A stretch of DNA of 32,759 nt from an uncultured Actinomycetes bacterium (GTDB lineage Bacteria; Actinomycetota; Actinomycetes; S36-B12), in the NCBI GenBank assembly GCA_913061025.1, contig CAJXUJ010000004.1, positions 1 to 32,759 on the forward strand, given 5' to 3'. Below the pieces are notes generated by a model. That model searched no databases and had not been told where the DNA came from. It saw only the letters and a list, made by a program, of their open reading frames with translations. The first letter of the stretch is position 1; every line of letters begins with the position of its first letter. The translations under genes and the position numbers were made by a program. Shown piece after piece: positions 16,754-26,730 of the stretch.

Positions 16754-17790
16754 ATCCGGAAAGCCCGATCCTCCTTCCCGTCAACCAGTTCGATCACTTC
16801 TACCGAGGCGGGGATCGGATCGGTGAGTTGCGCCACGGTCCCGGCGGCCCGCGTCGCCCCGAGGAGTGGATCGGCTCTGCGACAGCGCGTTTCGGTCAAG
16901 CGCCGGCGGGATTGACGGTCCTCCCCGACGGCCGCACGCTTGCCGAAGAGATAAGTGAGAATCCCGGCGCCTGGTTGGGGCCCGATCACGTGGCCCGCTA
17001 CGGGACCAGCACCGAATTGCTCGTGAAGTTGCTCGATCTCGGCCAGCGTTTGCCGGTGCACCTGCACCCGAACCGCGCCTTCTCTCGCACGCACCTCGGC
17101 CTGGCGCACGGCAAGACCGAGGCCTGGTATGTGCTCGATGCACCGCCCGGCGCTGAAGTGGGAGTCGGTTTCGCCCAGGACATGTCCTTGGATCAGGTGC
17201 GTGACTGGGTGATGAATCGCGACAGCGCGTCGCTGCTCTCGGCGCTTCGCACCCGGGAGGTTCGACCAGGCGATGCGATGCTGGTTCCCTCTGGGCTCCC
17301 GCACACCGTCCAGGACGGCGTATTCGTCCTCGAGCTACAGGAACCGACGGACCTGTCAATCCTGCTCGAGTGGGAAGGCTTTGCGGTGGACGGCTTTAAG
17401 GATGGCCACCTTGATCTTGGCTTCGAGACCGCGTTGCAGGCCGTCGACACCACCGCCGTCGCGGATTCCGATCTCGATAGTTTGGTTATTCCCCGCGAGG
17501 AAATCGTGGGCAACGGCCTGGTGTCCGCCCTGCCAGCCTCGGCGGATCCGTACTTCCGGCTGCATCGTCTCGCGCCGGCTTCCGGGGTTATCGACGTCGA
17601 ACCCGGCTTCGCCATCGTGATCGCCACCGAGGGGCGAGGAGTCATCACAGCGAACGGGCATGGACAGGAGATCGCCCGTGGCGATGCACTGTTGATTCCG
17701 TACGCGACCGGCCCGTGGTCGATCTCCGGAGATGTCGTGGCGATGGTGAGTCGCCCGCCGGACCCGTTCGCGCCGGATGCGCCCCGGTGA
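16750..17790 (+). CDS. manA: Class I mannose-6-phosphate isomerase
   Basis: LPVNQFDHFYRGGDRIGEL, RLPVHLHPNRAFSRTHLGLAHGKTEAWYVLDA, GDAMLVPSGLPHTV. Start uncertain (16735 or 16750). Confidence 0.85.
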   Translation: MNPESPILLPVNQFDHFYRGGDRIGELRHGPGGPRRPEEWIGSATARFGQAPAGLTVLPDGRTLAEEISENPGAWLGPDHVARYGTSTELLVKLLDLGQRLPVHLHPNRAFSRTHLGLAHGKTEAWYVLDAPPGAEVGVGFAQDMSLDQVRDWVMNRDSASLLSALRTREVRPGDAMLVPSGLPHTVQDGVFVLELQEPTDLSILLEWEGFAVDGFKDGHLDLGFETALQAVDTTAVADSDLDSLVIPREEIVGNGLVSALPASADPYFRLHRLAPASGVIDVEPGFAIVIATEGRGVITANGHGQEIARGDALLIPYATGPWSISGDVVAMVSRPPDPFAPDAPR

Positions 17791-18850
17791 TACTCGCGTG
17801 ACATCCAGCCCAGCGGTTGACTGGTCGCTCGCCGCGGCCGTGGCCAGGCGCTTCGCGCCGGCCGGTCCTCACCTGGAACGAGCACAAACCCATGCTGTGG
17901 TGTCCGAACTGCGTGACCACGCGCATGAAGCTCGGGAACATGTGCGGGCGATCACCGGTATGGATGCCGGCCCTGGGCACCCGGCGGTAGTGGTCGATCG
18001 CCCTCAGTGGATCGATTCCAACCTGGTAGCCCTCGACACCATCATGTCGATGTGGCCCTCGGCCAACGATCGGCACGAGCAGGGGTCAGCCGCTGCCCAG
18101 GCCATCGGACCCCGGGCTATCGGCGTGCAGGTCGGCTCCGCTCTGGGTTGGCTGAGCGGGAAAGTGCTTGGCCAATACGAGGCGTTGTCCGACCCCGGGC
18201 GACTCCTCCTCGTCGCGCCGTCGATCGTGGATGTCGAGCAGTCCCTCGAACTCGACTCTCGTGATTTCCGACTGTGGGTGTGCCTGCACGAGGAGACGCA
18301 TCGTGTGCAGTTCGGCGCAGTGCCGTGGCTCACCGACCACTTCCGCGGATTGATCGGGCGCTCGTTGCAGGCGTTCGACGATGCCACCGGAATGGATCGA
18401 CTCTCGTCCGTGCTTTCTGAGTTGGTTAGCGCTATCGGTGAGCGTCGGCCTCCGGATTTGATGTTCGCTCTGCAGACGCCCGAGCAGCGGGCGGTGGTGG
18501 ACGAGATCACCGGTCTGATGTCCCTGCTTGAAGGCCACGCCGATGTGGTGATGGACGAGGTCGGACCTTCCGTGTTGCCCAGCGTCGCCGTTATCCGTCA
18601 TCGCTTCGAAGGACGTCGCTCGTCGCAGTCCTCGGTGCGCGGCGCGGATTCCTTGTGGCGCAAGGTCCTGGGGATGGACGCGAAGTTGCGTCAGTACCGG
18701 GAGGGTGCCGTCTTCGTCCGCCATCTCATGGACGACGGCGGGATGTCCACCGTCAATCGCGTGTGGGAGCAGCCGGAGAACTTGCCGAGTGCTCAGGAGA
18801 TCCGCGATCCGCGCTTGTGGATGGATCGGGTGCGGGGTATCGCCGCGTGA
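17777..18850 (+). CDS. Zinc-dependent metalloprotease, coenzyme F420 biosynthesis-associated (DUF2342-like)
   Basis: VDWSLAAAVARRFAPAGP N-terminus and HExxH motif (CLHEETHRVQFG); lies just upstream of tilS. GTG at 17798 is an alternative start. Confidence 0.85.
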   Translation: MRPGDTRVTSSPAVDWSLAAAVARRFAPAGPHLERAQTHAVVSELRDHAHEAREHVRAITGMDAGPGHPAVVVDRPQWIDSNLVALDTIMSMWPSANDRHEQGSAAAQAIGPRAIGVQVGSALGWLSGKVLGQYEALSDPGRLLLVAPSIVDVEQSLELDSRDFRLWVCLHEETHRVQFGAVPWLTDHFRGLIGRSLQAFDDATGMDRLSSVLSELVSAIGERRPPDLMFALQTPEQRAVVDEITGLMSLLEGHADVVMDEVGPSVLPSVAVIRHRFEGRRSSQSSVRGADSLWRKVLGMDAKLRQYREGAVFVRHLMDDGGMSTVNRVWEQPENLPSAQEIRDPRLWMDRVRGIAA

Positions 18851-19839
18851 GCGAGGTTTCCGCGAATGCCCAGCGACTTCGCCGGGCCGTCGTGGATTGC
18901 CTTGACCCGGGGCCGGCCGTCGTCGGCTGTTCGGGAGGACCTGACTCGCTGGCCCTCGTCGCGAGTGCGGTCTGGGCGCTGGCGCATCGTGGCGAGGGGT
19001 TGCACGTTGTGGTGGTCGACCACGGGCTCCAAGAAGGCTCGGCTCAGGTAGCCCGCGAAGCAGCCGACGCTGCCCATGCGCTGGGTTGTGACAGTGTCGA
19101 AATCCGTCGGGTGGAGGTAGGCGCAGCCGGTGGACCCGAAGCCGCGGCGCGAGGAGCCCGGCGAGAAGCGCTCCGGGTTGCAGCGCGCGAACAGGGAAGT
19201 AATCAGATTCTGTTGGCGCACACCCGCGAGGACCAGGCCGAGACGGTCTTGATGCGGTTGGCGCGCGGATCGGGGGCACGCTCGCTGTCTGCAATGCGCA
19301 GGTGTGATCCTCCGTGGCATCGCCCGTTCCTGGACATTCCGCGGGAGATCGTGCACCGCGTTGCCGGCGAGTATCTGGAGCCACTAGGTCTGACGCCGTG
19401 GGATGACCCGCACAATCACGATCCGGCTTTTACCCGGGTCCGAGTGCGCAGCAGTATGCGGACGCTCGAGTCCGATCTCGGCCCGGGATTCGTGCCGGGG
19501 CTCGTGCGCTCGGCTGAACTGCTGGGTGATGACGCCGATGCCCTCGACTCGTGGGCGCAAGGGGCGTTCCACCGTTGCGTCCGGATCGACGGTCCGCATT
19601 GCGAAGCGGAGCTTGCCTCGCTCGCTGAGATGCCGCGGGCAGTTCGGACTCGCGTTATTCGACTCATGCACCGGTCAGTGTCAGTCAACGACGACGACCT
19701 CGAATTCGACCACGTGCAGCAGGTGGAGGCGATGGTCTCGGACTGGAAGGGTCAGGGAGACGCGTCCCTGCCAGGTTCGGTTACTGCGAGCGTCGCGTAT
19801 GGAAGGCTGGTCTTAGTCGCACATCCCCGGGAGTCGTGA
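18847..19839 (+). CDS. tilS: tRNA(Ile)-lysidine synthetase TilS
   Basis: P-loop VVGCSGGPDSLAL; VVVDHGLQEGSA; LAHTREDQAETVLMRLARGSGA. GTG 18847 overlaps the upstream stop. Confidence 0.93.
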   Translation: MSEVSANAQRLRRAVVDCLDPGPAVVGCSGGPDSLALVASAVWALAHRGEGLHVVVVDHGLQEGSAQVAREAADAAHALGCDSVEIRRVEVGAAGGPEAAARGARREALRVAAREQGSNQILLAHTREDQAETVLMRLARGSGARSLSAMRRCDPPWHRPFLDIPREIVHRVAGEYLEPLGLTPWDDPHNHDPAFTRVRVRSSMRTLESDLGPGFVPGLVRSAELLGDDADALDSWAQGAFHRCVRIDGPHCEAELASLAEMPRAVRTRVIRLMHRSVSVNDDDLEFDHVQQVEAMVSDWKGQGDASLPGSVTASVAYGRLVLVAHPRES

Positions 19840-20394
19840 GTGGAACCTGAGAACGTCGAAGCTGACCTTGACCATGTGCTGTTGACCGAGGCGCAGATTC
19901 TGGATCGCATCTCGGAGGTCGCAGCGCAGATCGATCAGGAATACGCAGGACGAGATCTGCTGTTGGTGGGAGTTCTCAATGGTGCCGTGATGGTGATGGC
20001 CGACCTAGCGCGGGCGCTGTCGGTGCACGCCAACATGGATTGGATGGCCGTCTCGTCCTACGGCTCGGGAGTTACCTCCAGTGGCGTCGTCCGCATTCTC
20101 AAGGACCTGGATGCGGATATCGAGGGCCGCGATGTCCTGATCGTCGAGGACATCCTCGACTCGGGTCTCACGCTCTCGTGGCTGATGAAGAACCTCCGAT
20201 CCCGCAAGCCGGCATCCCTGGAGATCTTCACGCTGCTGCGCAAGCCCGATGCTCTCAAGGTCAAGGTTGAGCCGAAGTACGTCGGCTTCGACATCCCCAA
20301 TGAGTTCGTCGTCGGTTACGGCCTCGACTACGCCCAGCGGTACCGAAACCTGCGTTGTGTAGGCACCCTGGCACCCCACGTCTACAGCGCCTAG
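19840..20394 (+). CDS. hpt: Hypoxanthine phosphoribosyltransferase
   Basis: [36 protein letters not shown] (PRPP motif), [14 protein letters not shown]. Confidence 0.95.
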   Translation: MEPENVEADLDHVLLTEAQILDRISEVAAQIDQEYAGRDLLLVGVLNGAVMVMADLARALSVHANMDWMAVSSYGSGVTSSGVVRILKDLDADIEGRDVLIVEDILDSGLTLSWLMKNLRSRKPASLEIFTLLRKPDALKVKVEPKYVGFDIPNEFVVGYGLDYAQRYRNLRCVGTLAPHVYSA

Positions 20395-20480
20395 AGGCTG
20401 CGGAAACCCACGTTCGCGGTGAGCGTAGGGCGCCCGGGCACCGACCGAAGTGCCGCGACACCTGCGTCGGTTACCGTTAC

Positions 20481-22460
20481 ATGGTGGATCTGAAGCGACT
20501 CTTCCGCGGCCCGATCTTCTGGATCGCCATGGCCGTGATCTTCGTGCTCGTCGGATCCAGCCTGATTTCCGGACTAGGCGCCCCCGAGGAGATCGACACG
20601 GGCGAGGCGATTTCCGACATCACCTCGGGCAATGTGGACACCGCCACCCTCATCGACCGGGACCAGGTGCTGGAACTGACCCTGCGCAATGGCGACCAGG
20701 TTCGTTCCCACTACATCACCGGTCAGGGCGTGGAACTGCAGAACCTGCTCCAGGAGCGGACGGACGCTGGCCAACTTCCCGGCGGCTACAACGTGGTGGT
20801 TCCCAGCGAGAACCTGCTGGTCACGCTGTTCATCTCGCTGCTCCCGTTCGCGCTACTCATCTTGCTGATGGTCTTCATCTTCAGCCAGATGCAAGGCGGC
20901 GGCGGACGGCTCATGAACTTCGGCAAGTCCAAGGCCAAGGCCATCACCAAGGACATGCCGCAGACCACGTTCGAGGATGTGGCCGGTGCGGACGAGGCCG
21001 TCGAGGAACTCGTAGAGATCAAGGATTTCCTCGCCGACGCCGAGCGGTTCCAGAAGGTCGGGGCCAAGATCCCCAAGGGCGTGCTTCTCTATGGTCCCCC
21101 GGGAACGGGCAAGACGCTCCTCGCGCGCGCCGTCGCGGGCGAGGCCGGGGTGCCGTTCTACTCGATCTCCGGTTCGGATTTCGTCGAGATGTTCGTCGGT
21201 GTCGGAGCCAGCCGGGTGCGCGATCTGTTCGAACAGGCCAAGGCGAATGCGCCGGCGATCATCTTCATCGACGAAATCGACGCCGTCGGTCGGCACCGCG
21301 GTGCCGGACTCGGTGGCGGCCATGACGAACGTGAGCAAACCCTCAACCAGATGCTCGTGGAGATGGACGGTTTCGACGTCACGGGCGGCGTGATCCTCAT
21401 TGCCGCGACCAACCGTCCAGACATCCTCGATCCAGCGCTGCTGCGTCCGGGCCGATTCGATCGGCAGATCGCAGTCGAGCGCCCCGATCTCAACGGTCGC
21501 TACGAGATCCTGAAGGTGCACGCCAAGGGCAAGCCCATTACCGAGGGCATCGACCTGATGGCCGTTGCGCGGCGCACGCCTGGCTTTACCGGCGCAGACC
21601 TGGCCAACGTTCTCAACGAAGCAGCGCTGCTGACCGCTCGCTCGGACAAGACCTTCATCGATGATGAAGCCCTAGACGAAGCGATCGATCGCGTTATCGC
21701 CGGACCGCAGAAGCGCACCCGTGTCATGGATGATCATGAGAAGACCATCACGGCGTACCACGAGGCGGGTCACGCTCTCGTTGCCGCGGCCCTCCCGGGC
21801 AATGACCCGGTGCACAAGATCACGATCATGCCGCGAGGTCGAGCCCTCGGCTACACGATGGTGTTGCCGGACCAAGACAAGTACTCCACAACGCGAAGCG
21901 AGATGCTGAACCAGTTGGCGTACATGCTCGGTGGCCGCGCGGCCGAGGAGTTGATCTTCCACGATCCGACCACCGGTGCTGCCAATGACATCGAGAAGGC
22001 GACCTCGGTTGCCCGCGCGATGGTGACCCAGTACGGAATGACCGAACGCCTCGGTGCGATCAAGTACGGGCAAGAGCAAGGCGAGGTATTCGTCGGTCGC
22101 GACATGGGTCATATGCGCGACTACTCCGAAGAAGTGGCCGCGGCGATCGACGAAGAGGTTCGGGGGTTCATCGAGGCCGCCCATCAGGAGGCGTACGACG
22201 TCCTCGTTGAGAACCGTGATGTTCTCGATGCCATGGTGCTCGCACTGCTTGAGCGCGAGACCTTGGACAAGGCCGAGATCGAAGAGATCTTCACCGAGCT
22301 GAAGCTCCGATCCCCACGCCCGGCCTGGACCGGCTCGGCCCGCCGCGCGCCGGATACCCGCGGTCCGATTCCCTTCCCGGTTGCATCGTCGAACGGACAC
22401 GGACCTACAGCGGGTCTGGAAACAGCCATGAACGAGTCGCGGGACGTCGACTCTCAGTAG
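20481..22460 (+). CDS. ftsH: ATP-dependent zinc metalloprotease FtsH
   Basis: Two TM segments, [28 protein letters not shown] region, HEAGH zinc site ([13 protein letters not shown]). ATG 20481 favoured over ORF start 20355 (inside hpt). Confidence 0.97.
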   Translation: MVDLKRLFRGPIFWIAMAVIFVLVGSSLISGLGAPEEIDTGEAISDITSGNVDTATLIDRDQVLELTLRNGDQVRSHYITGQGVELQNLLQERTDAGQLPGGYNVVVPSENLLVTLFISLLPFALLILLMVFIFSQMQGGGGRLMNFGKSKAKAITKDMPQTTFEDVAGADEAVEELVEIKDFLADAERFQKVGAKIPKGVLLYGPPGTGKTLLARAVAGEAGVPFYSISGSDFVEMFVGVGASRVRDLFEQAKANAPAIIFIDEIDAVGRHRGAGLGGGHDEREQTLNQMLVEMDGFDVTGGVILIAATNRPDILDPALLRPGRFDRQIAVERPDLNGRYEILKVHAKGKPITEGIDLMAVARRTPGFTGADLANVLNEAALLTARSDKTFIDDEALDEAIDRVIAGPQKRTRVMDDHEKTITAYHEAGHALVAAALPGNDPVHKITIMPRGRALGYTMVLPDQDKYSTTRSEMLNQLAYMLGGRAAEELIFHDPTTGAANDIEKATSVARAMVTQYGMTERLGAIKYGQEQGEVFVGRDMGHMRDYSEEVAAAIDEEVRGFIEAAHQEAYDVLVENRDVLDAMVLALLERETLDKAEIEEIFTELKLRSPRPAWTGSARRAPDTRGPIPFPVASSNGHGPTAGLETAMNESRDVDSQ

Positions 22461-22468
22461 GCTGACGT

Positions 22469-23077
22469 ATGTCCATCGACCCGGTTCATTCTGGTTACAA
22501 CGTGCCTGCGGGTGAGTACAACGCGGCCGGGGTGGCTGCCGCGATCCGCGATCTCTTGATTGCCATAGGGGAAGACCCGGATCGTGAAGGCCTGCGAGAC
22601 ACCCCTGATCGGGTGGCTCGCAGTTACGCGGAGATCTTCGGTGGTCTGCGCCAGACAGCGGATGATGTCCTCACCACCACCTTCGACATCGGCCACGACG
22701 AGCTCGTTGTGGTGAAAGACATCGAGCTCTACAGCACCTGTGAGCATCACCTGCTCCCGTTCTACGGAGTGGCGCACGTGGGCTATATCCCGAACCCCTC
22801 GGGTCAGATCACCGGGCTATCCAAGTTGGCGCGCCTTGTGGATGTCTTTGCGCGCCGTCCCCAGGTGCAGGAGCGGCTGACCACCCAGGTTGCGGATTCG
22901 CTGATGCGAATCCTCGAACCACGGGGTGCGATCGTGGTGATGGAAGCCGAGCACATGTGCATGTCCGTGCGTGGTGTGCGCAAGCCCGGTTCCAAGACGA
23001 CCACGAGTGCAGTCCGCGGTTCGCTGCTGAACGCCGCGACCCGGGCCGAGGCGATGGCTCTCATCCTGGATCGCTGA
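22469..23077 (+). CDS. folE: GTP cyclohydrolase I FolE
   Basis: [58 protein letters not shown]. Confidence 0.97.
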   Translation: MSIDPVHSGYNVPAGEYNAAGVAAAIRDLLIAIGEDPDREGLRDTPDRVARSYAEIFGGLRQTADDVLTTTFDIGHDELVVVKDIELYSTCEHHLLPFYGVAHVGYIPNPSGQITGLSKLARLVDVFARRPQVQERLTTQVADSLMRILEPRGAIVVMEAEHMCMSVRGVRKPGSKTTTSAVRGSLLNAATRAEAMALILDR

Positions 23078-23079
23078 CC

Positions 23080-23928
23080 ATGCTCGAGTTGCCCACCTCC
23101 GGCATCGACCCGCGACTTCCGGTGGTCTGGGGTGTTCTCAACGTCACCCCTGATTCCTTCTCCGACGGCGGCCTATTCGAATCGGTGGCGGCTGCGGCAG
23201 AGCAGGGCCGGCTTCTCACCAAACAGGGAGCCGATGTCATTGACATCGGCGGTGAATCAACGCGGCCGGGTGCAGACCGGGTGCCCATCGACGTCGAACT
23301 CGCTCGAGTCCTCCCGGTCATTGAGGAACTGGTGGCCGATGGTGCAACGGTCAGCATTGACACGATGCGTGCAGAAGTCGCTCGGGCGGCGGTGGAACGA
23401 GGAGCGAGCATCATCAACGACGTCAGCGGGGGACGCGCAGATCCGAACATGCACGCCACAGTGGCGGAGCTCGATGTTCCCTATGTACTGATGCACTGGC
23501 GGAGCCATTCGACATCGATGGATCAGTTCGCCTATTACAACGATGTTGTGCTCGAGGTCTGCGACGAACTCAAGGAACAAATAGCCCTGGCAACCACGGC
23601 GGGAATCGCGCGAGAGCGGATAATCGTCGATCCGGGCATCGGGTTTGCTAAGGATCTCGACCACAACTGGACGTTGTTGCGGTCCATGGATCGCATTCGT
23701 GATCTGGGGCTGCCGATCCTGGTGGGTGCGTCGAGAAAGCGATTCCTCGGTGCTCTCCTTGCTGATGACACGGAAACTCCCCGTGATTCTGGCGGTCGCG
23801 ATGTCGCAACCGCGGTGCTGAGCGCGTTACTTGTGGACGCAGGGGTGTGGGGACTGCGAGTACATGATGTTCAGGGAACGGTCGATGCCCTCAAGGTGGC
23901 GCACATGCTGGGAGAAGCAGATGGCTGA
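23080..23928 (+). CDS. folP: Dihydropteroate synthase FolP
   Basis: WGVLNVTPDSFSDGG, DIGGESTRPGA, INDVSGG, DPGIGFAKDLDHNW, GASRKRFLG. ATG at 23080. Confidence 0.97.
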   Translation: MLELPTSGIDPRLPVVWGVLNVTPDSFSDGGLFESVAAAAEQGRLLTKQGADVIDIGGESTRPGADRVPIDVELARVLPVIEELVADGATVSIDTMRAEVARAAVERGASIINDVSGGRADPNMHATVAELDVPYVLMHWRSHSTSMDQFAYYNDVVLEVCDELKEQIALATTAGIARERIIVDPGIGFAKDLDHNWTLLRSMDRIRDLGLPILVGASRKRFLGALLADDTETPRDSGGRDVATAVLSALLVDAGVWGLRVHDVQGTVDALKVAHMLGEADG

Positions 23929-24277
23929 TCGGATTGAGATCTACGGGATCAGCGGTTGGGGGTATCACGGAGTTCTCGCTTCTGAGAAGGAGGCTGGCCA
24001 GGAGTTCAGCGTTGACGTGATGATCGAGTTGACCCGTGCGAGTCTCGAAGACGATCTGGTTCACACCGTTGACTACTCGGTGGTTGCAGAGCGCGTGTAC
24101 GCCATCATCGTCGGCGAATCGATGGATCTCATCGAAACGGTCGCCGAGCGCATCATCGATTCCTGCCGGGAGTTCTCCGGTGTTGCAGCCGTTGAAGTTG
24201 CCGTGCACAAGCCTTCCGCGCCGATCAGTGTGCCGTTCCGGGACGTGGTTGTGCGCATTCGCCGGGAATTCATCTAA
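23921..24277 (+). CDS. folB: Dihydroneopterin aldolase FolB
   Basis: MADRIEIYGISGWGYHGVLASEKEAGQEFSVDV; TVDYSVVAERV; ETVAERI. Overlaps the folP end. Confidence 0.95.
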   Translation: MADRIEIYGISGWGYHGVLASEKEAGQEFSVDVMIELTRASLEDDLVHTVDYSVVAERVYAIIVGESMDLIETVAERIIDSCREFSGVAAVEVAVHKPSAPISVPFRDVVVRIRREFI

Positions 24278-24279
24278 CA

Positions 24280-24780
24280 ATGCGTTACGTCATTGCCATC
24301 GGCTCCAACCTTGGAGAACCTGAGGCGAGTGTTCGTCGAGCGATGGAGGCGGTCGAGTCCCGGCTCGAGTCTTCGTTCTCGAGGCGTTCGTCCTTATACA
24401 GAACGGAGCCGGTCGGCGGTCCCGAGCAACCGGACTACGTGAATGCCGTGATCGTGGTGGAGGCCGATGCTGATCCGGTGAATGTCCTGCGCACGTTGCA
24501 CGAGATCGAGGCGCAGGAGGGCAGGGTGCGCGATGTGAGGTGGGGGCCTCGCACGTTGGACCTCGACGTCATCGTCGCGGGTGAGACCGTGAGCGAAGAT
24601 CCCGATCTGTTGTTGCCGCATCCACGCGCCCACGAGCGGGCGTTCGTCTTGGTTCCGTGGCACGAGGTCGAGCCCGATGCGATTCTCGGGGGTCACGGGC
24701 CGATCACCGCGTTGATCGAACGCGGTTTCCCCGGCCAGGCCATCGAAGTAATTCCCTCCGGTGAAGGGATGTGGTCGTGA
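24280..24780 (+). CDS. folK: 2-amino-4-hydroxy-6-hydroxymethyldihydropteridine diphosphokinase FolK
   Basis: AIGSNLGEPEASVRRA, YRTEPVGGPEQPDYVNAV, RWGPRTLDLDVI, LPHPRAHERAFVLVPW. Confidence 0.96.
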   Translation: MRYVIAIGSNLGEPEASVRRAMEAVESRLESSFSRRSSLYRTEPVGGPEQPDYVNAVIVVEADADPVNVLRTLHEIEAQEGRVRDVRWGPRTLDLDVIVAGETVSEDPDLLLPHPRAHERAFVLVPWHEVEPDAILGGHGPITALIERGFPGQAIEVIPSGEGMWS

Positions 24781-25259
24781 AGCCCACCAGCGTTCGGCTC
24801 CTGGCCACCGTTGCCATCCTGGGCCTCGCCATTGGCTGGGCTGTCGCTGTCATCATCAGTGGCTGGAGTGGACGAGCAGTTCCGATTCCGGTGCTTGCAG
24901 GGTCCGCGCTCTGGCTTCTTGCCATCGCCTTGTTCGTGTGGGGAGCGGTGATCCGACCACGGCTTGGGGCGCAAATCGATCCGGCATCACATCCCGGAGT
25001 CGAACCGCTTCCGGTGCTGGTTGCGGCCCGGGTTGCAGCCATTGCGATGGCCGCCGCCCGTGTCGGAGCTTTCGTCACCGGCGTATACGCCGGACTGGCC
25101 GCGGTGACCGTGGCCGATGGCCTCTCGACCCCCGCGTCCCTGCAGTCGTTCTGGGCGTCCCTGCTTGCTGCGTCGGGTGCGGCAGCAACGAGTGTCGCCG
25201 CGGTACGACTCGAGCGGTCGTGTCTGCTGCCATCGGGTATCGATAAAGACGATCAGTGA
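24777..25259 (+). CDS. DUF3180 family membrane protein
   Basis: MKPTSVRLLATVAILGLAIGWAVAVIISGW and four hydrophobic segments; follows folK. GTG 24777 overlaps the folK stop. Confidence 0.8.
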   Translation: MKPTSVRLLATVAILGLAIGWAVAVIISGWSGRAVPIPVLAGSALWLLAIALFVWGAVIRPRLGAQIDPASHPGVEPLPVLVAARVAAIAMAAARVGAFVTGVYAGLAAVTVADGLSTPASLQSFWASLLAASGAAATSVAAVRLERSCLLPSGIDKDDQ

Positions 25260-25274
25260 CCTAAGGTCTAGCCC

Positions 25275-25571
25275 ATGAGCGAGTCATCGCAGACACCCCT
25301 GGAAGATCTGCCCTTCGACGAGTTGCGGCACCGCGCCTTCCACATCGCTGAGCACCGCGTGGACATTGGCTTCTTCACCGACCTTTTCGGGCATATGCCC
25401 GGCATGGTCGCGATCGAGGGCGAGCAGGGTGATCTCGGCGCTATCGGTGGAACCTTCATCGAGACCGTGCGCGCTGTGAAAGAGATGTTCGGATCCGGAG
25501 ACATCGATCCCAGCACCGAGGCCCTCCTGCGCGCACGTTTCGCGACCTACATTCGTGAACACGAGGGCTAG
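25275..25571 (+). CDS. Conserved hypothetical small protein (98 aa)
   Basis: Intact ORF, soluble acidic translation; no family recognised. Confidence 0.65.
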   Translation: MSESSQTPLEDLPFDELRHRAFHIAEHRVDIGFFTDLFGHMPGMVAIEGEQGDLGAIGGTFIETVRAVKEMFGSGDIDPSTEALLRARFATYIREHEG

Positions 25572-25577
25572 CGGCAG

Positions 25578-26726
25578 CTAGCGATCCGCGTCCCCGGTTA
25601 CGAAGAAGAAGGAACCCACGGCCGAGGAGAGTTCCGTCAGCGGGGTGCCCGGTAGCGCGACCTGCATCGCCTGCAGGTGGGCGAAGCTCGGTGTCCTTGC
25701 CTTGAGTCGTACCGGTAGGGAATCACCGTCGCTGACCAGAAGCCAGCCGGCGATACCGAGTGGATTTTGGGTGCGCACGTGAACCGTCCCCTCAGGTGCT
25801 CGCAGGGTCTTGGGCAACGGAACCGAATAGGGCTCGTCTTCGAGGTCCCTCAAGCGCGCGGCGCACTCGGCAATGATCGAAGAACTCACGGTGATCGAAT
25901 CGATGAGCGATAGATAGCGGGCGCGTGCGTCCCCTTCGGTCCGAACCGGTGCACTCCAATCGACATCGATGTGCTCGTAGGCCAAATAGGGGTCGTCGCG
26001 TCGCAGATCCCAATCGACGCCACTGGCGTGACCTACTGCACCGGAGCACGCATACGTACGGGCGTCGTCGTAACGAAGTAGCGCGAGATCGTTGAGTTCG
26101 TCGATCGCGGAGATGTGGTCTCGCCAGGTCGGTGCCAGGCTGCTCGCGTAAGCGGAGAGTTCAACGATGTCGGTGAGGCTGGCGTTTGGAAGCGGATGCT
26201 CCAGGCCACCGATTCGGTTGATCATTGGGTGCACGCGACCGCCGGTTGCCCGTTCCTGCCACTGCGCCCACGATTCGCGGAGGGACAGAGCATCGTCTAG
26301 CCCTCGGGCGCCGAGGAGGAGTGCGGCGGCACCTATCCGGCCGGCTTCGGCGAGCAGCATGCGAGACCACGTCGCGCGTTCGGGGGGCGTGATACCCGTG
26401 GCTTTCTCGACGGTCAAGGCCACACCGAGTTCGGATGAGACGGCCGAGAGCCAGTCGTGCCGGTTGGCCAGCATCATGATCTGTCGGTAGTCGCGAGCCT
26501 CGAAGAGTTTTTCGGCACTGCGATGCATCAGTCCTGGGCGCACGTGACACGACGTAACAACGTCGCGTCCAGACTGCACCTCGGTCTCGAGATCGATCTC
26601 AAGACCTCCGTGGTTACCGGGATGGAACTCTCCGAGATCGAGGGTTAGGCGGTTGTCTTCGGGGGTTCCCAGATATCGCGCCATCCCGATGGCAGCGGTG
26701 ATACGGCTCGTGCTCGCGGACTCCAC
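25578..26726 (-). CDS. Orphan NuoD-like (complex I 49-kDa subunit family) protein
   Basis: LTLDLGEFHPGNHGGLEIDLE, PGLMHRSAEKLFEARDYRQ, ASGVDWDLRRDDPYLAYEHIDVD, LVSDGDSLPVRLKARTPSFAHLQAM, C-terminal VTGDADR match NuoD block by block. GTG start. Confidence 0.9.
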   Translation of the reverse strand: MESASTSRITAAIGMARYLGTPEDNRLTLDLGEFHPGNHGGLEIDLETEVQSGRDVVTSCHVRPGLMHRSAEKLFEARDYRQIMMLANRHDWLSAVSSELGVALTVEKATGITPPERATWSRMLLAEAGRIGAAALLLGARGLDDALSLRESWAQWQERATGGRVHPMINRIGGLEHPLPNASLTDIVELSAYASSLAPTWRDHISAIDELNDLALLRYDDARTYACSGAVGHASGVDWDLRRDDPYLAYEHIDVDWSAPVRTEGDARARYLSLIDSITVSSSIIAECAARLRDLEDEPYSVPLPKTLRAPEGTVHVRTQNPLGIAGWLLVSDGDSLPVRLKARTPSFAHLQAMQVALPGTPLTELSSAVGSFFFVTGDADR

Positions 26727-26730
26727 CTTC

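Noticed and set aside
18086-19384. 432-aa minus-strand ORF
   Set aside because: Fully antisense to the F420-associated metalloprotease and tilS; Pro/Arg-rich low-complexity translation typical of shadow ORFs in high-GC DNA.
20450-21325. 291-aa plus-strand ORF overlapping ftsH
   Set aside because: Out-of-frame Arg-rich reading of the ftsH coding sequence.
25566-25582. Paired GCTAGC palindromes at the convergent stop codons
   Set aside because: Too short for a terminator; both contain TAG stop codons of the flanking genes, so the symmetry is probably a by-product.
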